Positions 53,931 to 64,000 are shown, counted from the stretch's first letter. The stretch is 64,000 bases of DNA from Vesta saturnalis (GCA_036346205.1 JARFJB010001911.1:1275001-1339000), one strand, 5' to 3'. Notes: generated from the letters alone by a model not told the origin. A program made the numbers and translations.

Positions 53931-54398
53931 AGTAGCCGAGAGTTAAACGTATCCTGAAGATGGCGCAAGTGGGATCTTGCTGTAACGTCGAGCTAAAATT
54001 CTTGTTGAGGCTACTACATCATCAACACCAACACGGACCAGTACGCGGAATGGGCACATGGGTGACGCGGAAATTTAAATCAATCAGGTATGGACAGTCA
54101 ATCACATTCTGAGAGCGCATGCGTTTGCTGCTGTTACCGCAGTGTAGCAGCAGCACCTCTGTATATAATTGTTAAAATTTATGACAGACGCTTTAGTAAA
54201 TCCATTATATTTTAAACTTTTTTATATTGTTATTTAGATATTGTAATTGAATCAGTTATCAACAAATACTGTTTAACAACTAATAGAAAAAGCTGGACGG
54301 TGTGAATTGTGGTGTCAATTCCGGAACATTCCAGAAGAAAACAGGCAGTTCCCCTGAAATTGAGGACTTTATATCTAATGATTGAATTAAGTTTGTAT

Positions 54399-54400
<2 letters not shown>
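53931..54400. other. Unique island between simple-repeat blocks
   Basis: It contains TATCCTGAAGATGGCGCAAG...TAACGTCGAGC (53949-53993), a motif like those at the ends of Penelope-like elements. No gene. Confidence 0.4.
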
Positions 54401-54401
<1 letters not shown>

Positions 54402-54480
<79 letters not shown>

Positions 54481-55033
54481 GTGCGTGTGTGTGCGTGCGT
54501 GCGTGCGTACGTGCGTGCGTGCGTGCGTGCGCGCGCGCGTGTGTGTGAGTATGTGAGTGTGTGAGTGTGTGAGTGTGTGAGTGTGTGAGTGTGTGAGTGT
54601 GTGAGTGTGTGAGTGTGTGAGTGTGTGGAGTGTGCGAGTGTGTGAGTGTGTGAGTGTGAGTGTGTGAGTGTGTGATGTGTGTGTGTGAGTGTGTGTGTGT
54701 GGGTGTGTGGGTGTGTGGGTGTGTGCGTTTGTGCGTGTGTGCGCCTGTTTGCGTGTGTGCGTGTGCGTGCGTGCGTGTGTGCGTGAGTGCGTGCGTGCGT
54801 GCTTGCGTGCGTGCGTGCGGCGTGGGCATGTGCGCGTGCGCAGTGCGTGCGTGCGTGCGTGTGTGCGTGTGTGCGTGCGTGTCGTGTGTGCGTGCGTGCG
54901 TGTGTGCGCGCTGTATGCTGGCGCGTGGGCGGTGTGCGGCGTGTTGTGGGTGGTGGTGTGTGGCGTGGTGTAGTGTGTGACGTGTGTGTGTGTGTGTGTG
55001 TGTGCGGTGTGTGTGCGGTGTGTGTCGTGTGTG

Positions 55034-55076
<43 letters not shown>

Positions 55077-56030
55077 GTGTGTGCGTGTGTGCGTGTGTGC
55101 GTGGTGCGTGGTGCGTGTGTGCGTGTGTGCGTGTGCGTGTGTGCGTGTGCGTGGTGCGTGGTGCGTGTCGTGCGTGTGTGCGTGTGCGCGTGTGCGTGTG
55201 TAGCGTGTGCGTGCGATGCGTGTGGGTGTGAGTGGTGTGGTGTGTGTGTGGTGTGTGGTGTGTGCGTGTGTGTGTGCGTGTGTGTGTGTGGTGTGCGTGT
55301 GTGCGTGTGTGCGTGTGTGCGTGTGTGGTGTGTGCGTGTGTGCGTGTGCGTGTGTGTGCGTGTGTGCTGTGTGGTGCGTGTGTGCGTGTGTGCGTGTGTG
55401 CGTGTGTGCTGTGTGTGCGTGTGTGTGTGTGCTGTGTGTGCGTGTGTGCGTGTGTGCGTGTGCGGTGTGCGTGTGTGCGTGTGTGCGTGTGCTGTGTGTG
55501 CGTGTGTGCGCGTGTGCGCGTGTGCGCTGTGCGCGTGCTGCGCGTGTGCTGCGCGTGTGCGCGTGTGCGCGTGTCGCGTGTGCGCGTGTGCGCGTGTGCG
55601 GTGTGCGGTGTGCGTGTGCTGTGTGTGCGTGTGTGCGTGTGTGCTGTGTGCGTGTGCGTGTGGTGTGCGTGTGCGTGTGTGGTGTGCGTGTGTGCTGTGT
55701 GTGTGCGTGTGTGCGTGTGCTGTGTGCGTGTGTGGTGTGTGCGTGTGTGCGTGTGTGGTGGTGTGCGGTGTGTGCGTGTGCGTGTGTGCGTGTGTGCGGT
55801 GTGCGTGTGCGTGTGCGCGTGTGCGCGTGTGCGCGTGTGCGCGTGTGCGCGTGTGCGCGTGTGCGCGTGGCGTGTGCGCGTGTGCGCGTGTGCGCGTGCG
55901 CGTGCGCGTGTGCGCGTGCGCGTGTGCGCGTGCGTGTGTGTGTGTGTGTGTGTGCGCGTGTATGTGTGTGTGCATGTGCGTGTATGTGTGTGCGTGCGTG
56001 TATGCGTACGAGCGTGGGCGTGGGTGGATG
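54402..56030. repeat. 1.6-kb (GT)n / GTGTGC minisatellite
   Basis: Alternating purine-pyrimidine GT, GTGC and GTGCGC units, with (GAGTGT)n at 54545-54680. Frames such as repeated MCVCVR and its antisense HTHAHT are repeat translations, not genes. Confidence 0.98.
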
Positions 56031-56039
56031 TCGTTAATT

Positions 56040-57750
56040 GTGTGTGCTGACCAATTAATATTGTGCACTTCCTACTTTGAACTCGATCGGGTGATCCTTA
56101 TTATGTTAAAGATCAAGGATAACTAAATTGGTAGAAAGCACCGTATAGCAATATGGGCGTCACTGCAAAGTATTTTTAGGAGGAAATTAGGTAAAGGTAT
56201 GTTATAGTCCTCTACTCATGACTAATGAGATTATTGTAGCATATGTGAAGCTAGATATCAAGTAAAAGGCGCGAGGATTACGTTTAACCCAATTGTATCT
56301 ATGAAAGGACTTTTTAATTAATACTCTTTGTGATACATTAATGTACGAATTAACAATATTTTTAATTTTACTCTTTTTCAAACTCGTATTTTAACTATTT
56401 CATTTAACAAGCAGGAGAGATTTGCCAGTCACTTGACTCTGATTTTTTTTGCATAAGGAGGAAATACTGTAAGTATGACCTGACCTTTATTCTTACCACG
56501 TGCTCTGAAAGTACCTATTGTGTGTTCTCTTTTTTGTCCAAAAATCCGTTAATATTCCACTAAATACATTAAAAGAACGATGATTTCAAATCTAGTGTTT
56601 ACACTCTATTTTAGACCTAGTATAAACATAATTATACAGGTTTGAATTATTTTAGGTGTTAAAAAGATGTAATCGTTATTAATTATCTAAAAGATTGATG
56701 TTGATACGCAGGTACATAATTTGGTTACAGGTGTAACAGGTTCATTGTGTAATCAATCACCTACCAAACGGAAACGAGCCGGTGCTTAAATATCTGCTTG
56801 TTGATGAAATTATGAGAGTAATCAACTTATTTCTAGTCTAGTGATTTTTGAAATATTCAATGAGCAGACTATCGTGAATGGTTTTATTTAGAATGTAAAA
56901 CGTACACTTAACACTTAACCCTGTACATTTTACAGCAGTTTTTCGTATTAATACAGGAAGTAGAGTAGAACAGCGTAAACATTGAATATCTTTTTTAATT
57001 TCGAATAATTAGCTAGGAAAATTTTTTTTATTAAAATTACTTTTTTCTTGAAGTCGCAAAATTGATAACACTGCCCCGAAAAGGCAAATTTCTAAAAAAA
57101 ATTAATTCTGACATATTGTTAACCTCAAGCGTTTGTTTATTAACGTTAATATGGAAATAAGTTTACCCTATTCTATGATTTTATAACGTTTGCAGATAAA
57201 ATAGTATGTGTTATTAGGAGTAAAAGTGTCACTGTGCAAATGCTGGATTATTTCCTCACTTCGGAAAATAAACGCCCAGATTCGCCATACAAAATCTCAT
57301 TTCTGCTTCTAATGACATAATCCTATATATTACAATTATCGGGTCATTCAGTTCACGCAGATTGCGAGACAACCGCTTAACGGATTTCGATGATTTTTTT
57401 TGATATGAAGGTAATTTTGCATAGAAAAAATAACGGAGCCAGAGTTTCAAGGTTTTAATTTGTTTGAAAAGGTCTAGCAGCCGATGCTAACATTGTTGTC
57501 AATTTATATATACAGGTATGCAAAAATATTATCGCGAGACTTATAATAAGTAAAACAAAGATAGTACAATGAGTTCACGTGCTAAGTGAGATAGAAAACT
57601 CAATAAACTAAAAGCGCGATGTCATTGCATGTGTCTTTTGAGTAGGTTAGTATCAATGACACATTTAATTGCTACTGTCAACGAGAATTGAAAATCAGTG
57701 TTTTTGCAAGTCCGAATTGTATATTTTTGTCCAAATTATTTAGTTAATTA
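56040..57750. other. AT-rich spacer without recognised features
   Basis: No family resemblance on either strand. Confidence 0.45.
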
Positions 57751-57755
57751 ATTAT

Positions 57756-57817
57756 AGTAAATTTAATAGAGCATTAATTATATTTTCAAAATATATACTT
57801 AAATAAGTTCATTAACT
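57756..57817 (-). pseudogene. Nuclear copy of mitochondrial tRNA-Ser(UCN)
   Basis: The minus strand AGTTAATGAACTTATTTAAG, then TATATATTTTGAAAATATA with a TTTGAAA anticodon loop (TGA), has the usual insect trnS2 form. It lies directly after the cytb end, as in the ancestral insect mitochondrial order. Confidence 0.7.
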
Positions 57818-58035
57818 TAATTAAATATAATTTTATCTCATAGTTTTGATATTAAGTATGTAATTGGAAAAAATAAAAAAAAAAATGAAGTTAAAATTTG
57901 TTCTGTTAAAATAAATGGATCTTTAACTGGTCTAGCTCCAATTCATGTTAATATTAAAATGATTACTAAAAATGATCAAATTAAGATTTTATTTATTGGA
58001 TAAAATGAAATTCTTTGTATTTTTTTTAAATATTG
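57817..58035 (-). pseudogene. Nuclear copy of mitochondrial cytochrome b, 3' end (numt)
   Basis: Using the invertebrate mitochondrial code (TGA Trp, ATA Met) the minus strand reads ISFYPMNKILIWSFLVIILM, LTWIGARPVKDPFILTEQIL and SKLWDKI before TAA at 57817-57819. LTWIGARPV is the conserved cytb C-terminal block. In the nuclear code it has several stops, as expected for a numt. The upstream limit near 58035 is where the frame fades. Confidence 0.88.
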
Positions 58036-58103
58036 ATATAATAGATAAAATTATAATTTATAATTAAAAATTATTAATTTTATTAAATACATAAATAAAA
58101 GTT

Positions 58104-58161
58104 TACCGAGATTTGAACCTACGACCTGTCTTTGCAGATGCGCTAACCAACTACGTCAGGT
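58104..58161 (-). pseudogene. tRNA-like sequence, degenerate left copy
   Basis: The minus strand ACCTGACGTAGTTGGTTAGC, then GCATCTGCAAAGACAGGTC, GTAGGTTCAAATCTCGGTA. The A and B boxes are kept, but the anticodon arm and the 3' T-stem have deletions compared with the right copy. Confidence 0.7.
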
Positions 58162-58314
58162 TCAAGCCCCAATCGATGTAAATTTTGTCTTTATGTATGT
58201 AGAAGTAATGTAATTCTAAATATATTTTTTTTTTATGATTTGAGATTACATTATATTTAGAATTACATCAGTTCTACATACATAAAAACAAAATTTACAT
58301 CGATTGGGGCTTGA

Positions 58315-58388
58315 ACCGTGATGGCGCAGTTGGTTAGCACGGTACTCTAGCAAAGTACAGGTCGTAGGTTCAAATCCTACTCGAGGTA
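58315..58388 (+). tRNA. tRNA-like gene, anticodon AGC (Ala-type), right copy
   Basis: The 74 nt fold as a cloverleaf: acceptor ACCGTGA/TCGAGGT (6 of 7 pairs), D arm GCGC-AGTTGGTTA-GCAC (3 of 4), anticodon stem GTACT/AGTAC perfect around CTAGCAA, T arm GTAGG-TTCAAAT-CCTAC perfect, discriminator A. The T loop has TTCAAAT. Being inside an inverted repeat, it may be part of a tRNA-derived element, not a working gene. Confidence 0.55.
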
Positions 58389-58456
58389 AACTTTTTATTT
58401 ATGTATTTAATAAAATTAATTAAAATTATAATTGACATGGGAAGTGCAATTACTCC

Positions 58457-58845
58457 GCCGAACTGAATTTTATCACAGATTGGGTTACTACCTTGCGCAA
58501 GGTGGAGGTCTTTTCGAAAATCTTATATAGTAGAGTTTTGAAAAAAGCGTATTCTGTCATTTTTAAAAATAGTTGGTTTTTCAATAAGAATTATAATGCT
58601 GAAGTTAAACCTTAAACTTAAGTTATGCTATCAATGTAAATGTTAGTGTTCTTGTTTGTAGCTCTCGTAAGTTTCTTCTTGGTTCTTTTTACGAGTAGTA
58701 ATCGAACCATGTCATAAATTTGCAATGACAATAAACTTCTATGTTTGAGGTATTATCATTTAATGTTTAAGTGTAAAGTATTTACCTAATAGTTTCAAAG
58801 AACATGCGACTTTTCAACATCATCTTAATTTTCAACCCCTTGATG
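58457..58845 (+). repeat. Dispersed repeat, copy 2 (partner at 15445-15840)
   Basis: Starts GAACTGAATTTTATCACAGA and ends GCGACTTTTCAACATCATCT, collinear with copy 1. It includes the tail of the mariner-like C-terminus without its start. Confidence 0.8.
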
Positions 58846-58899
58846 GAATTTTCACTCTAAATAGAGCCCTTTTGGTTGTGTTAAGAGCCTTTTTGGAGG

Positions 58900-59180
58900 A
58901 CTGGAGGGTAGGCAAATGGACGCGCACGTGAGCGGCATATTTTAGGCCTTAAGATAGAGCTTGGGTTTGGTCTTGGGTTGATTTTTTTGGGCTTAGAGTT
59001 TCTTTTGGGTACCGAACTATTGACAACTATTTTTTATCTTTGGACCATTTTTTTTCTTGACCCTGTACCCTGATTGGAGGGCTAATCTCTGCATTCTGAT
59101 TTGAATTTGAAATTGTTTTAAAAGGATCTTAATGCTAACCTGTAAGACATGTGGGATCTATTGGACTTTCCTCCTTCGAT
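58900..59180 (+). repeat. Copy of the 52.57-kb dispersed repeat
   Basis: ATTTTAGGCCTTAAGATAGA, GCTTGGGTTTGGTCTTGGG and CTTGACCCTGTACCCTGATTGG match 52580-52695 in order, more loosely toward the end. Confidence 0.6.
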
Positions 59181-59189
59181 TATAGAACA

Positions 59190-59830
59190 CTTATTTTATT
59201 TTAATTATAATAATTAATATCCTCAGTGGAGTATAATTAAATTTTTTGTCATTCAAATTAATATGATGTACAACAACCGAAACTGGAATTTTAAATACCA
59301 ATAACTATAACAAGTGATTTTTTATAATGCCATTTTTTCTTGAATATTAAATTTGTTGTTTTTTTAAAGAACAATGAAACGTCTGTGGTCTTCAGCTGTT
59401 CATTAAATTTATCTGGTCCTCGGGTTAAAACGTAGAACCGCTCAGGTAGTATTTTGTTGGTATGAGTTTAAGATTGAGTATTTTTATTCAACGCCAATCT
59501 CAAGATCCTTAATATTTTTTAAAGGCTTAAAACAGGTTTTTGCGTTTAGCTTGGTTAAATCCATTTCTGTAATTATTTAAAACATTAAAAACTGGGAAGT
59601 GAATAAAATAAAGTAAAAGCTAAAGCGAAAAATAACAACTCACCAGTGTTGTATTGAAGAGACACGTTGACACCGAAGTAAAAGACTGCAATAAAGCTAG
59701 AAATACTTCTCCGTTTTTATTGGGATCTAATTATAGGCAGCAGGAAAAAAAAGTAGCGTAAACAATACTTTTCTAATTAAATAACTTTCTAAAAATAAAT
59801 ATTTTATGAGTGAGTGACAACGTATTGTAA
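59190..59830. other. Spacer, nothing recognised
   Basis: AT-rich; no coding similarity. Confidence 0.4.
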
Positions 59831-59835
59831 AGTCG

Positions 59836-60070
59836 AAAACACGCAAATGAAAACATGCTAACACGAAAACACGCAAACGCGAAAGCATTCAAACACGAAA
59901 ACACACAAACGAAAACTCGCAAATAAAAAAACACGCAAAACACAAACCGCAAATACGAAAACACGAAAAACACGCTAACGCCAAAACATGCAAACTCGAA
60001 AACACGCAAGCAAGCAAACACGGTAACGCCAAAACATGCAAACACGCTAACGCGAAAAACACGAAAACGA
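59836..60070. repeat. ACACGCAAACACGAAA-type minisatellite
   Basis: About 235 bp of imperfect CGAAAACACGCAAA/CGCTAACGCGAAAA units. It gives a Phe/Val/Cys-rich frame on the minus strand (FACFGVSVF), which is an artefact. Confidence 0.92.
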
Positions 60071-60121
60071 ATCAAGACAGGGGAGTTGGAGTCTATAAAT
60101 AAATAATTTTTGTTTACATGC

Positions 60122-62765
60122 TTTTATCTATTCCTTATACCCAAACGGTAAAGTGTCGAAGTTCTCAATTCTTCGCCGTTTAGAGTAGCTTATTCTATAC
60201 GGTTTAGATTCAGGTCTATTTAATACATTGTAACTATTTTCCTATCGCTATATACAAAAAGAGAGTCTTTACTATTGCTAAGCACCATATCCTTCATCGA
60301 TTCAAAGTTTATAACACGAGCGCTCTTATAGTTTAAGGTAATGCCCTTTACTTTACACAGTGATTCAAGTGATTGATCATTAGTTGAAAACACATAGCTG
60401 TAGTTTTTAGGCCCAGGACTAACAAATTCGGTAATATAGCTTCCTGCACCGTACGCTTTCAGCTCGTTGGTGATTTGGCCAAGGAAATCACCGCCTGGTT
60501 TCGCCACAAATATGACGCTGTATCATAATACAGAACGCGACGGTCTAGTTTCTCCAGATAACTATATAACTCTAAACGTGCATGAGCTGTCGTGTACGCG
60601 GCTATAGACAAATTAATAGTTTTCAGAGTTTCGCCTTCACCGTTAGGTCTATCCCAATTTACAATTACTACATCATCATTAATAGGGCTAATGGATTGTA
60701 CCTGCACCAAAGAAAGGATTCGTAAACAATTTGAAAAAGTCCTTTGGCTCTGATACAATACTGCACTGGGTTAAATTTTCTCGTTGACCAAACTTACCCC
60801 ATAAAAAATTTAACATTAGTTTGGCTAAGTATCTTAAACCAGGATTTGTCTTAATGTTCTTCTCGTCTAGTTGAATCCCCTCTTTATCATAATATTCTGT
60901 TATGTACTTCACCTTCTCGGCTTCTGACGTGCAATGACTAGGCCATCCGGATCATTACTGTTTGAGGTTTAGGAAATTATCGATGTAACCACGAAACACT
61001 CCACCCTGTTTCGTGACTTTGTCATATGTGGTTACCTCATACTCCCAAATCTCAAAACATCCAAAACTTTATAGTTTTTAGCGATAGCCTTGCAACTCGT
61101 TACAAAACGTTCCATCCTGCACTTGGTTTTTGTCCACATTTCTTCATTTAACTCAGCACCAAAGTTCTACAAACACAAACTTACCAGTATTTTAACAGAA
61201 CAAGGTGATAGAATCAAATACTCGGCATTTAACTAAACCCTGCACCGTGTCCAATGAAATGCTCTTTCAATCTAAACCTACATGAATTTTCGGATGATCT
61301 ACAGGATGTTTATAATATTTACTTACATAAGGGTATAATGAGCATACGTCAAAGTACATGATTTTCTCGCTAATAAAGTCACACTCGTGGTAGGGTTTGC
61401 TGGCATTAGTGCGACCTCCGTAAAACGCGTCTCGTGGATTTAAAGGTTCGTCATCTTGACCGCCTAGATTTTGTATAAATGCTCTCAATTCATCGTTTGC
61501 AAGTATTAGTCTTTTAAAATCGCATTCACGCGTAACCACTGTAACGACTTTTGACTGCTTGTCGGCACGCCTGTAGCTGCCCTTCGGAATGAGCCGATTG
61601 TGTTTTCTGTGAGGGAAAGTCTACGAAATACTTTATTTTAGGCGCTAGAAATTGTGGTTGACGCCTCAAATGGATCGACTTAACATAATTAATCTGGGCC
61701 GAGTGCCAATCTAAAAGTTTTTGCCTATCCTTCTCCGACATCTGATTTGCACAATAATATTCAAGTGCAGACAAAGGACCCTCATAATCCTGGTTTGCGG
61801 ATGTGTTGAAGAGAAATGGGAAATATCCTTTGGACTCAAAATTTAAAGTTTTCAAATGCCGAGAGTGGTGATATGGAATTAAACAATAAATCTGATATCA
61901 TCGCCTTATGGAGATTAGTTTTAGGCCGTTGGAGATGTTTGGTCTCCACCGGTTATTATTTAATACATTAAGCACAAAACAATTGTATTCCTGTTATGCG
62001 AATTAACTTTAAATTTTGCCTTTCGACTACATAAAAACGATTCAACAGGATCTTCCATGAAAATGTGCGCTCTTTCGCTACAATCGGACATTGCTCATCC
62101 AAATTGTCAGTGTATTTGATACAAACGGACAAACATTCGCGGCCACGCATAGATTGGGCTCATGCGAAATCTATTTCGTTTTTTCTCCTGAACATTCCAA
62201 ATCGTAAAAGATAAACATAGATGGTTTACCCTCACCGGCACCACTTAGACTTGTTAACGGACATGTAGCAGAATGGCTAATAGGTTTTTGGTCCTTGCGT
62301 AGCATTGCTGTAACATCTGTTTTACTTCACTGGTTTTAAGACACTTTAAACATATCGTTATTTTTCACATAGCTTAGTGTTCTTGTGGTTTCTAAGACAT
62401 TCCTGGCCGTAAAAATCTCTCTTGTAATCATTGCAAACAATTTTGGGGTTTTGAACGGAGCATGGCGGTTTTTGGTGACAACAAGGACACTGATAAACTT
62501 TCGCGTGATCTTTTTGACATTATAACGCTTTCTACACTCTTCGCAAGTAAATGCAGAAGTGAGGCTGGTAATAATATTATAGTGCTCGTTTTCTAGTATT
62601 AAATTTAAAACTACTCTACCCGGTTCCCTAGGACCCTCGAAGTAAACGGAATCACCTATTCGCGAATTATAAGCTACAATGGTATATGAAGTTAAATTAT
62701 TTTGAAATGCTTGAATATGTTCCTAACTACCACCCTGACTAAGATCTGCACCGCTGTTTTGGCAT
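60122..62765 (-). pseudogene. Maverick/Polinton-type protein-primed DNA polymerase B, decayed
   Basis: Read on the minus strand. The N-terminal domain near 62740 (HIQAFQNNLTSYTIVAYNSR) is followed by a Cys-rich region (CEECRKRYN, CPCCHQKPPCSVQNPKIVCN). The exonuclease motif FIFYDLECSGE is near 62210. Then KGYFPFLFNTSANQDYEGPL, NPRDAFYGGRTNASKPYHEC, MYFDVCSLYPYVSKYYKHPV (polymerase motif A), NPGLRYLAKLMLNFLWGKFG (motif B), LYYDTASYLW (motif C, where DTDS is usual), GGDFLGQITNEL, SPGPKNYSYVFSTN, KVKGITLNYKSARVINFESM and TLPFGYKE-stop at 60122. Domain order is complete for a ~850-residue protein, but ten or more indels and stops break it. It would replicate the large DNA transposon. No integrase, ATPase or capsid gene was found nearby. 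Confidence 0.88.
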
Positions 62766-62779
62766 AGGCATAGCTCGCT

Positions 62780-63190
62780 CTTGAAGTAAGGGGTAACCCT
62801 TACGCCATGCTACTTCGCATTGAGTCGTTATTTGTTATTCGTTATTGTTGTCGGTATAATAATAATATCCTACGGTATAATCGTTTGTTGCAAAAACTAT
62901 GTCAAACATTTGTTTAAACTTTATTCAAATAAAATAACTTTAATTAAATAGAGATAAATATATGTTAATTTAAAAAAAACTAATGCAATTCAGTTTAAAA
63001 AATATCAATAACCTTGATACATGTGAACAGATTAAATTAAATTAAAATAAATGTTTTTATTATGAAAAGCACTAGTCATCATCATCTTTAGATGCCTTTG
63101 TTCTTTATTAGAATGCAATCTTTATGACAGAGGATAATTAGGCAACCTCTTTGTAATAAATCCTATTACAAAAATCACATTGTAAAACTA
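62780..63190 (-). repeat. Dispersed repeat, inverted copy of 52.76-53.17 kb sequence
   Basis: The minus strand has ACAATGTGATTTTTGTAATA, GATTGCATTCTAATAAAGAA, CTAAAGATGATGATGACTAG and TTTAATTTAATTTAATCTG in an order matching the two blocks near 53.05 and 52.77 kb. It directly follows the start of the Maverick-type polymerase. Confidence 0.65.
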
Positions 63191-63194
63191 GGAA

Positions 63195-63841
63195 ATGTTA
63201 ATTGAATAGGTACTCGTTTATTTAAAGCAATTTGTATGTATATACAATATAAAACAGTTTGAAGACTGTTATTTATTTATAACACAAGGTGATATTTTGT
63301 ATGTACACAGCATAAAAGTCTGGCTTTTACACGATCAAAGTGAAAATCATTTTTTTAAAGCATGTTATCGTCGTTTGTTTTATTTACAATGTAAATTTAT
63401 AAGTACAATATAAATGCTAAATACGAGTTGCAGTAATCAGGTTTGTGTATTTCATTCAAAATTAGATAATGATGGGAAAGCAATAGCCAGTTTATGTTCA
63501 ACCATTCATAAGTAAAAAATTTTAGTGAGGCTTTGGAATTGTATAAAAAATTTCAGTTCCATATGGTTATTATTAGAACAGTCAAATAATACACATCTGA
63601 AGGTATGTTTATTTTTAATTTTTTTTTTGATATTGCTAACAAAAATGTCATAAAGATTTTTAAATGTTTATTACTCTTATAGGATGACGTCATAAAATCA
63701 GATCTACAATAGCCGTATCCGTGGACTTTAAACTTGTAGTTATTAATTCGCATATACTAATAAACCATTAAAAACCTTTTGTCTTTTATTTCCATTATAT
63801 CAATTTGACATTTTTAAAACATGTTAATTCAATTTAACTCT

Positions 63842-63845
<4 letters not shown>
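63195..63845. other. AT-rich spacer
   Basis: No genes or repeats recognised. Confidence 0.4.

Positions 63846-63847
<2 letters not shown>

Positions 63848-63901
<54 letters not shown>
63848..63901. repeat. (AT)n microsatellite
   Basis: About 27 AT units followed within 10 nt by a tRNA-like head. Confidence 0.97.
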
Positions 63902-63905
<4 letters not shown>

Positions 63906-63907
63906 AA

Positions 63908-63972
63908 AAGTGTAGTGGTGACACGATCTGTTAATTCAGGTAATGGGTTCGATTGTTACCGTCTACCGTATG
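63908..63972 (+). other. tRNA-like head after (AT)n; possible SINE
   Basis: GTGTAGTGGTGACACGATCT resembles an A box/D arm, and GTAATGGGTTCGATTGTTAC is a B box within a T-arm-like stem. The window ends 28 bp later, so the body cannot be judged. Confidence 0.4.
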
Positions 63973-64000
63973 AGGTTTTTCATTTTCCTCATACATGTAG

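Larger units (their letters stand above)
58072..58419. repeat. Inverted repeat made of two tRNA-like sequences
   Basis: The left arm 58072-58224 and right arm 58252-58419 are complementary over ~150 bp with ~27 bp between. Each arm has the order: ATAAATACATAAATAAAAAG-like outer flank, tRNA-like core, GGTTCAAGCCCCAATCGATG-like block, then TAATGTAATTCTAAATATA toward the centre. Confidence 0.88.

Noticed and set aside
53445..53968. Arg/Glu-rich (RGEGEERE) and Ser/Pro/Leu-rich frames of 100-170 codons
   Set aside because: They arise purely from the CCCTCT homopyrimidine repeat.
54230..56126. Long open frames on both strands (612 and 380 codons)
   Set aside because: They are translations of GT/GC dinucleotide repeats (HTHTHA / CVCVRV) and are open in all frames because the repeat lacks stops. 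No domain.
57256..57450. 64-codon minus frame (KLWLRYFFYAKLPSYQKKSS)
   Set aside because: No family resemblance, short, in AT-rich DNA; chance open frame is likely.
59773..60075. 100-codon Phe/Val/Cys-rich frame (minus)
   Set aside because: Repeat-driven translation of the ACACGAAA minisatellite.

Overview
This is insect-like nuclear DNA: AT-rich, with long (TA)n runs, dense decayed transposons and one compact host gene whose introns are only 48-75 nt. Those short introns and the mix of elements (Penelope-like, jockey/CR1-type LINE, hAT, mariner/Tc1, Crypton-like, Maverick) would suit a beetle or a similar holometabolous insect, but the order is inference only.

Host gene: the only convincing one is a nine-coding-exon prolyl 4-hydroxylase alpha subunit (35337-37398, + strand). 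It is intact in structure and active-site residues except for one apparent missing G at 36461-36463, which shifts the frame. It has a normal poly(A) signal. No other host gene was found.

Layout. 1-1030: 3' end of a Penelope-like element (GIY-YIG domain, stop, long 3' region with a hammerhead-like core). 2.9-4.0 kb: DDE and mariner transposase scraps. 4.04-7.2 kb: nearly full-length LINE copy 1. 7.2-7.93 kb: mariner-type transposase relic. 10.12-12.83 kb: complete but decayed hAT with TIRs and a perfect 8-bp duplication. 13.6-14.4 kb: small inverted-repeat elements. 14.85-15.36 kb: Crypton-like tyrosine recombinase fragment. 17.5-18.85 kb: IS630/Tc1-like transposase relic split by a GC-rich Mutator-like insertion. 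18.89-19.98 kb: mariner relic with ~200-bp TIRs. 20.20-22.93 kb: second hAT, inserted inside a (TA)n tract. 23.3-25.0 kb: another DDE relic, old tandem repeats and a (CACT)-type satellite. 28.0-30.96 kb: long-TIR mariner split by a third hAT. 31.0-32.3 kb: LINE copy 2. 35.3-37.4 kb: host gene. 38.3-43.35 kb: a large nested inverted-repeat structure (mariner core, Penelope-like flanks). 44.3-50.75 kb: a fourth hAT with introns, interrupted by a YqaJ-nuclease element and by LINE copy 3, which itself carries a Mutator-like insertion. 51.1-53.3 kb: mariner end, second Crypton-like recombinase and associated repeats. 53.46-56.03 kb: giant CT/CA/GT simple repeats. 57.75-58.05 kb: nuclear copy of mitochondrial cytb-trnS2. 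58.07-58.42 kb: inverted pair of tRNA-like sequences. 60.1-62.77 kb: decayed Maverick/Polinton-type protein-primed DNA polymerase. 63.85-64.0 kb: (TA)n followed by a tRNA-like head.

The window is therefore mainly a record of successive transposition. Nesting gives relative ages: Mutator-like in LINE in hAT, hAT in mariner, and hAT in microsatellite. The two findings most worth following are (1) a pair of ~0.6-kb Mutator-like elements whose terminal inverted repeats are arrays of ~14-bp GC-rich units that differ in sequence between the copies but share a terminal motif, and (2) a conserved hammerhead-like fold in three dispersed Penelope-like 3' regions.
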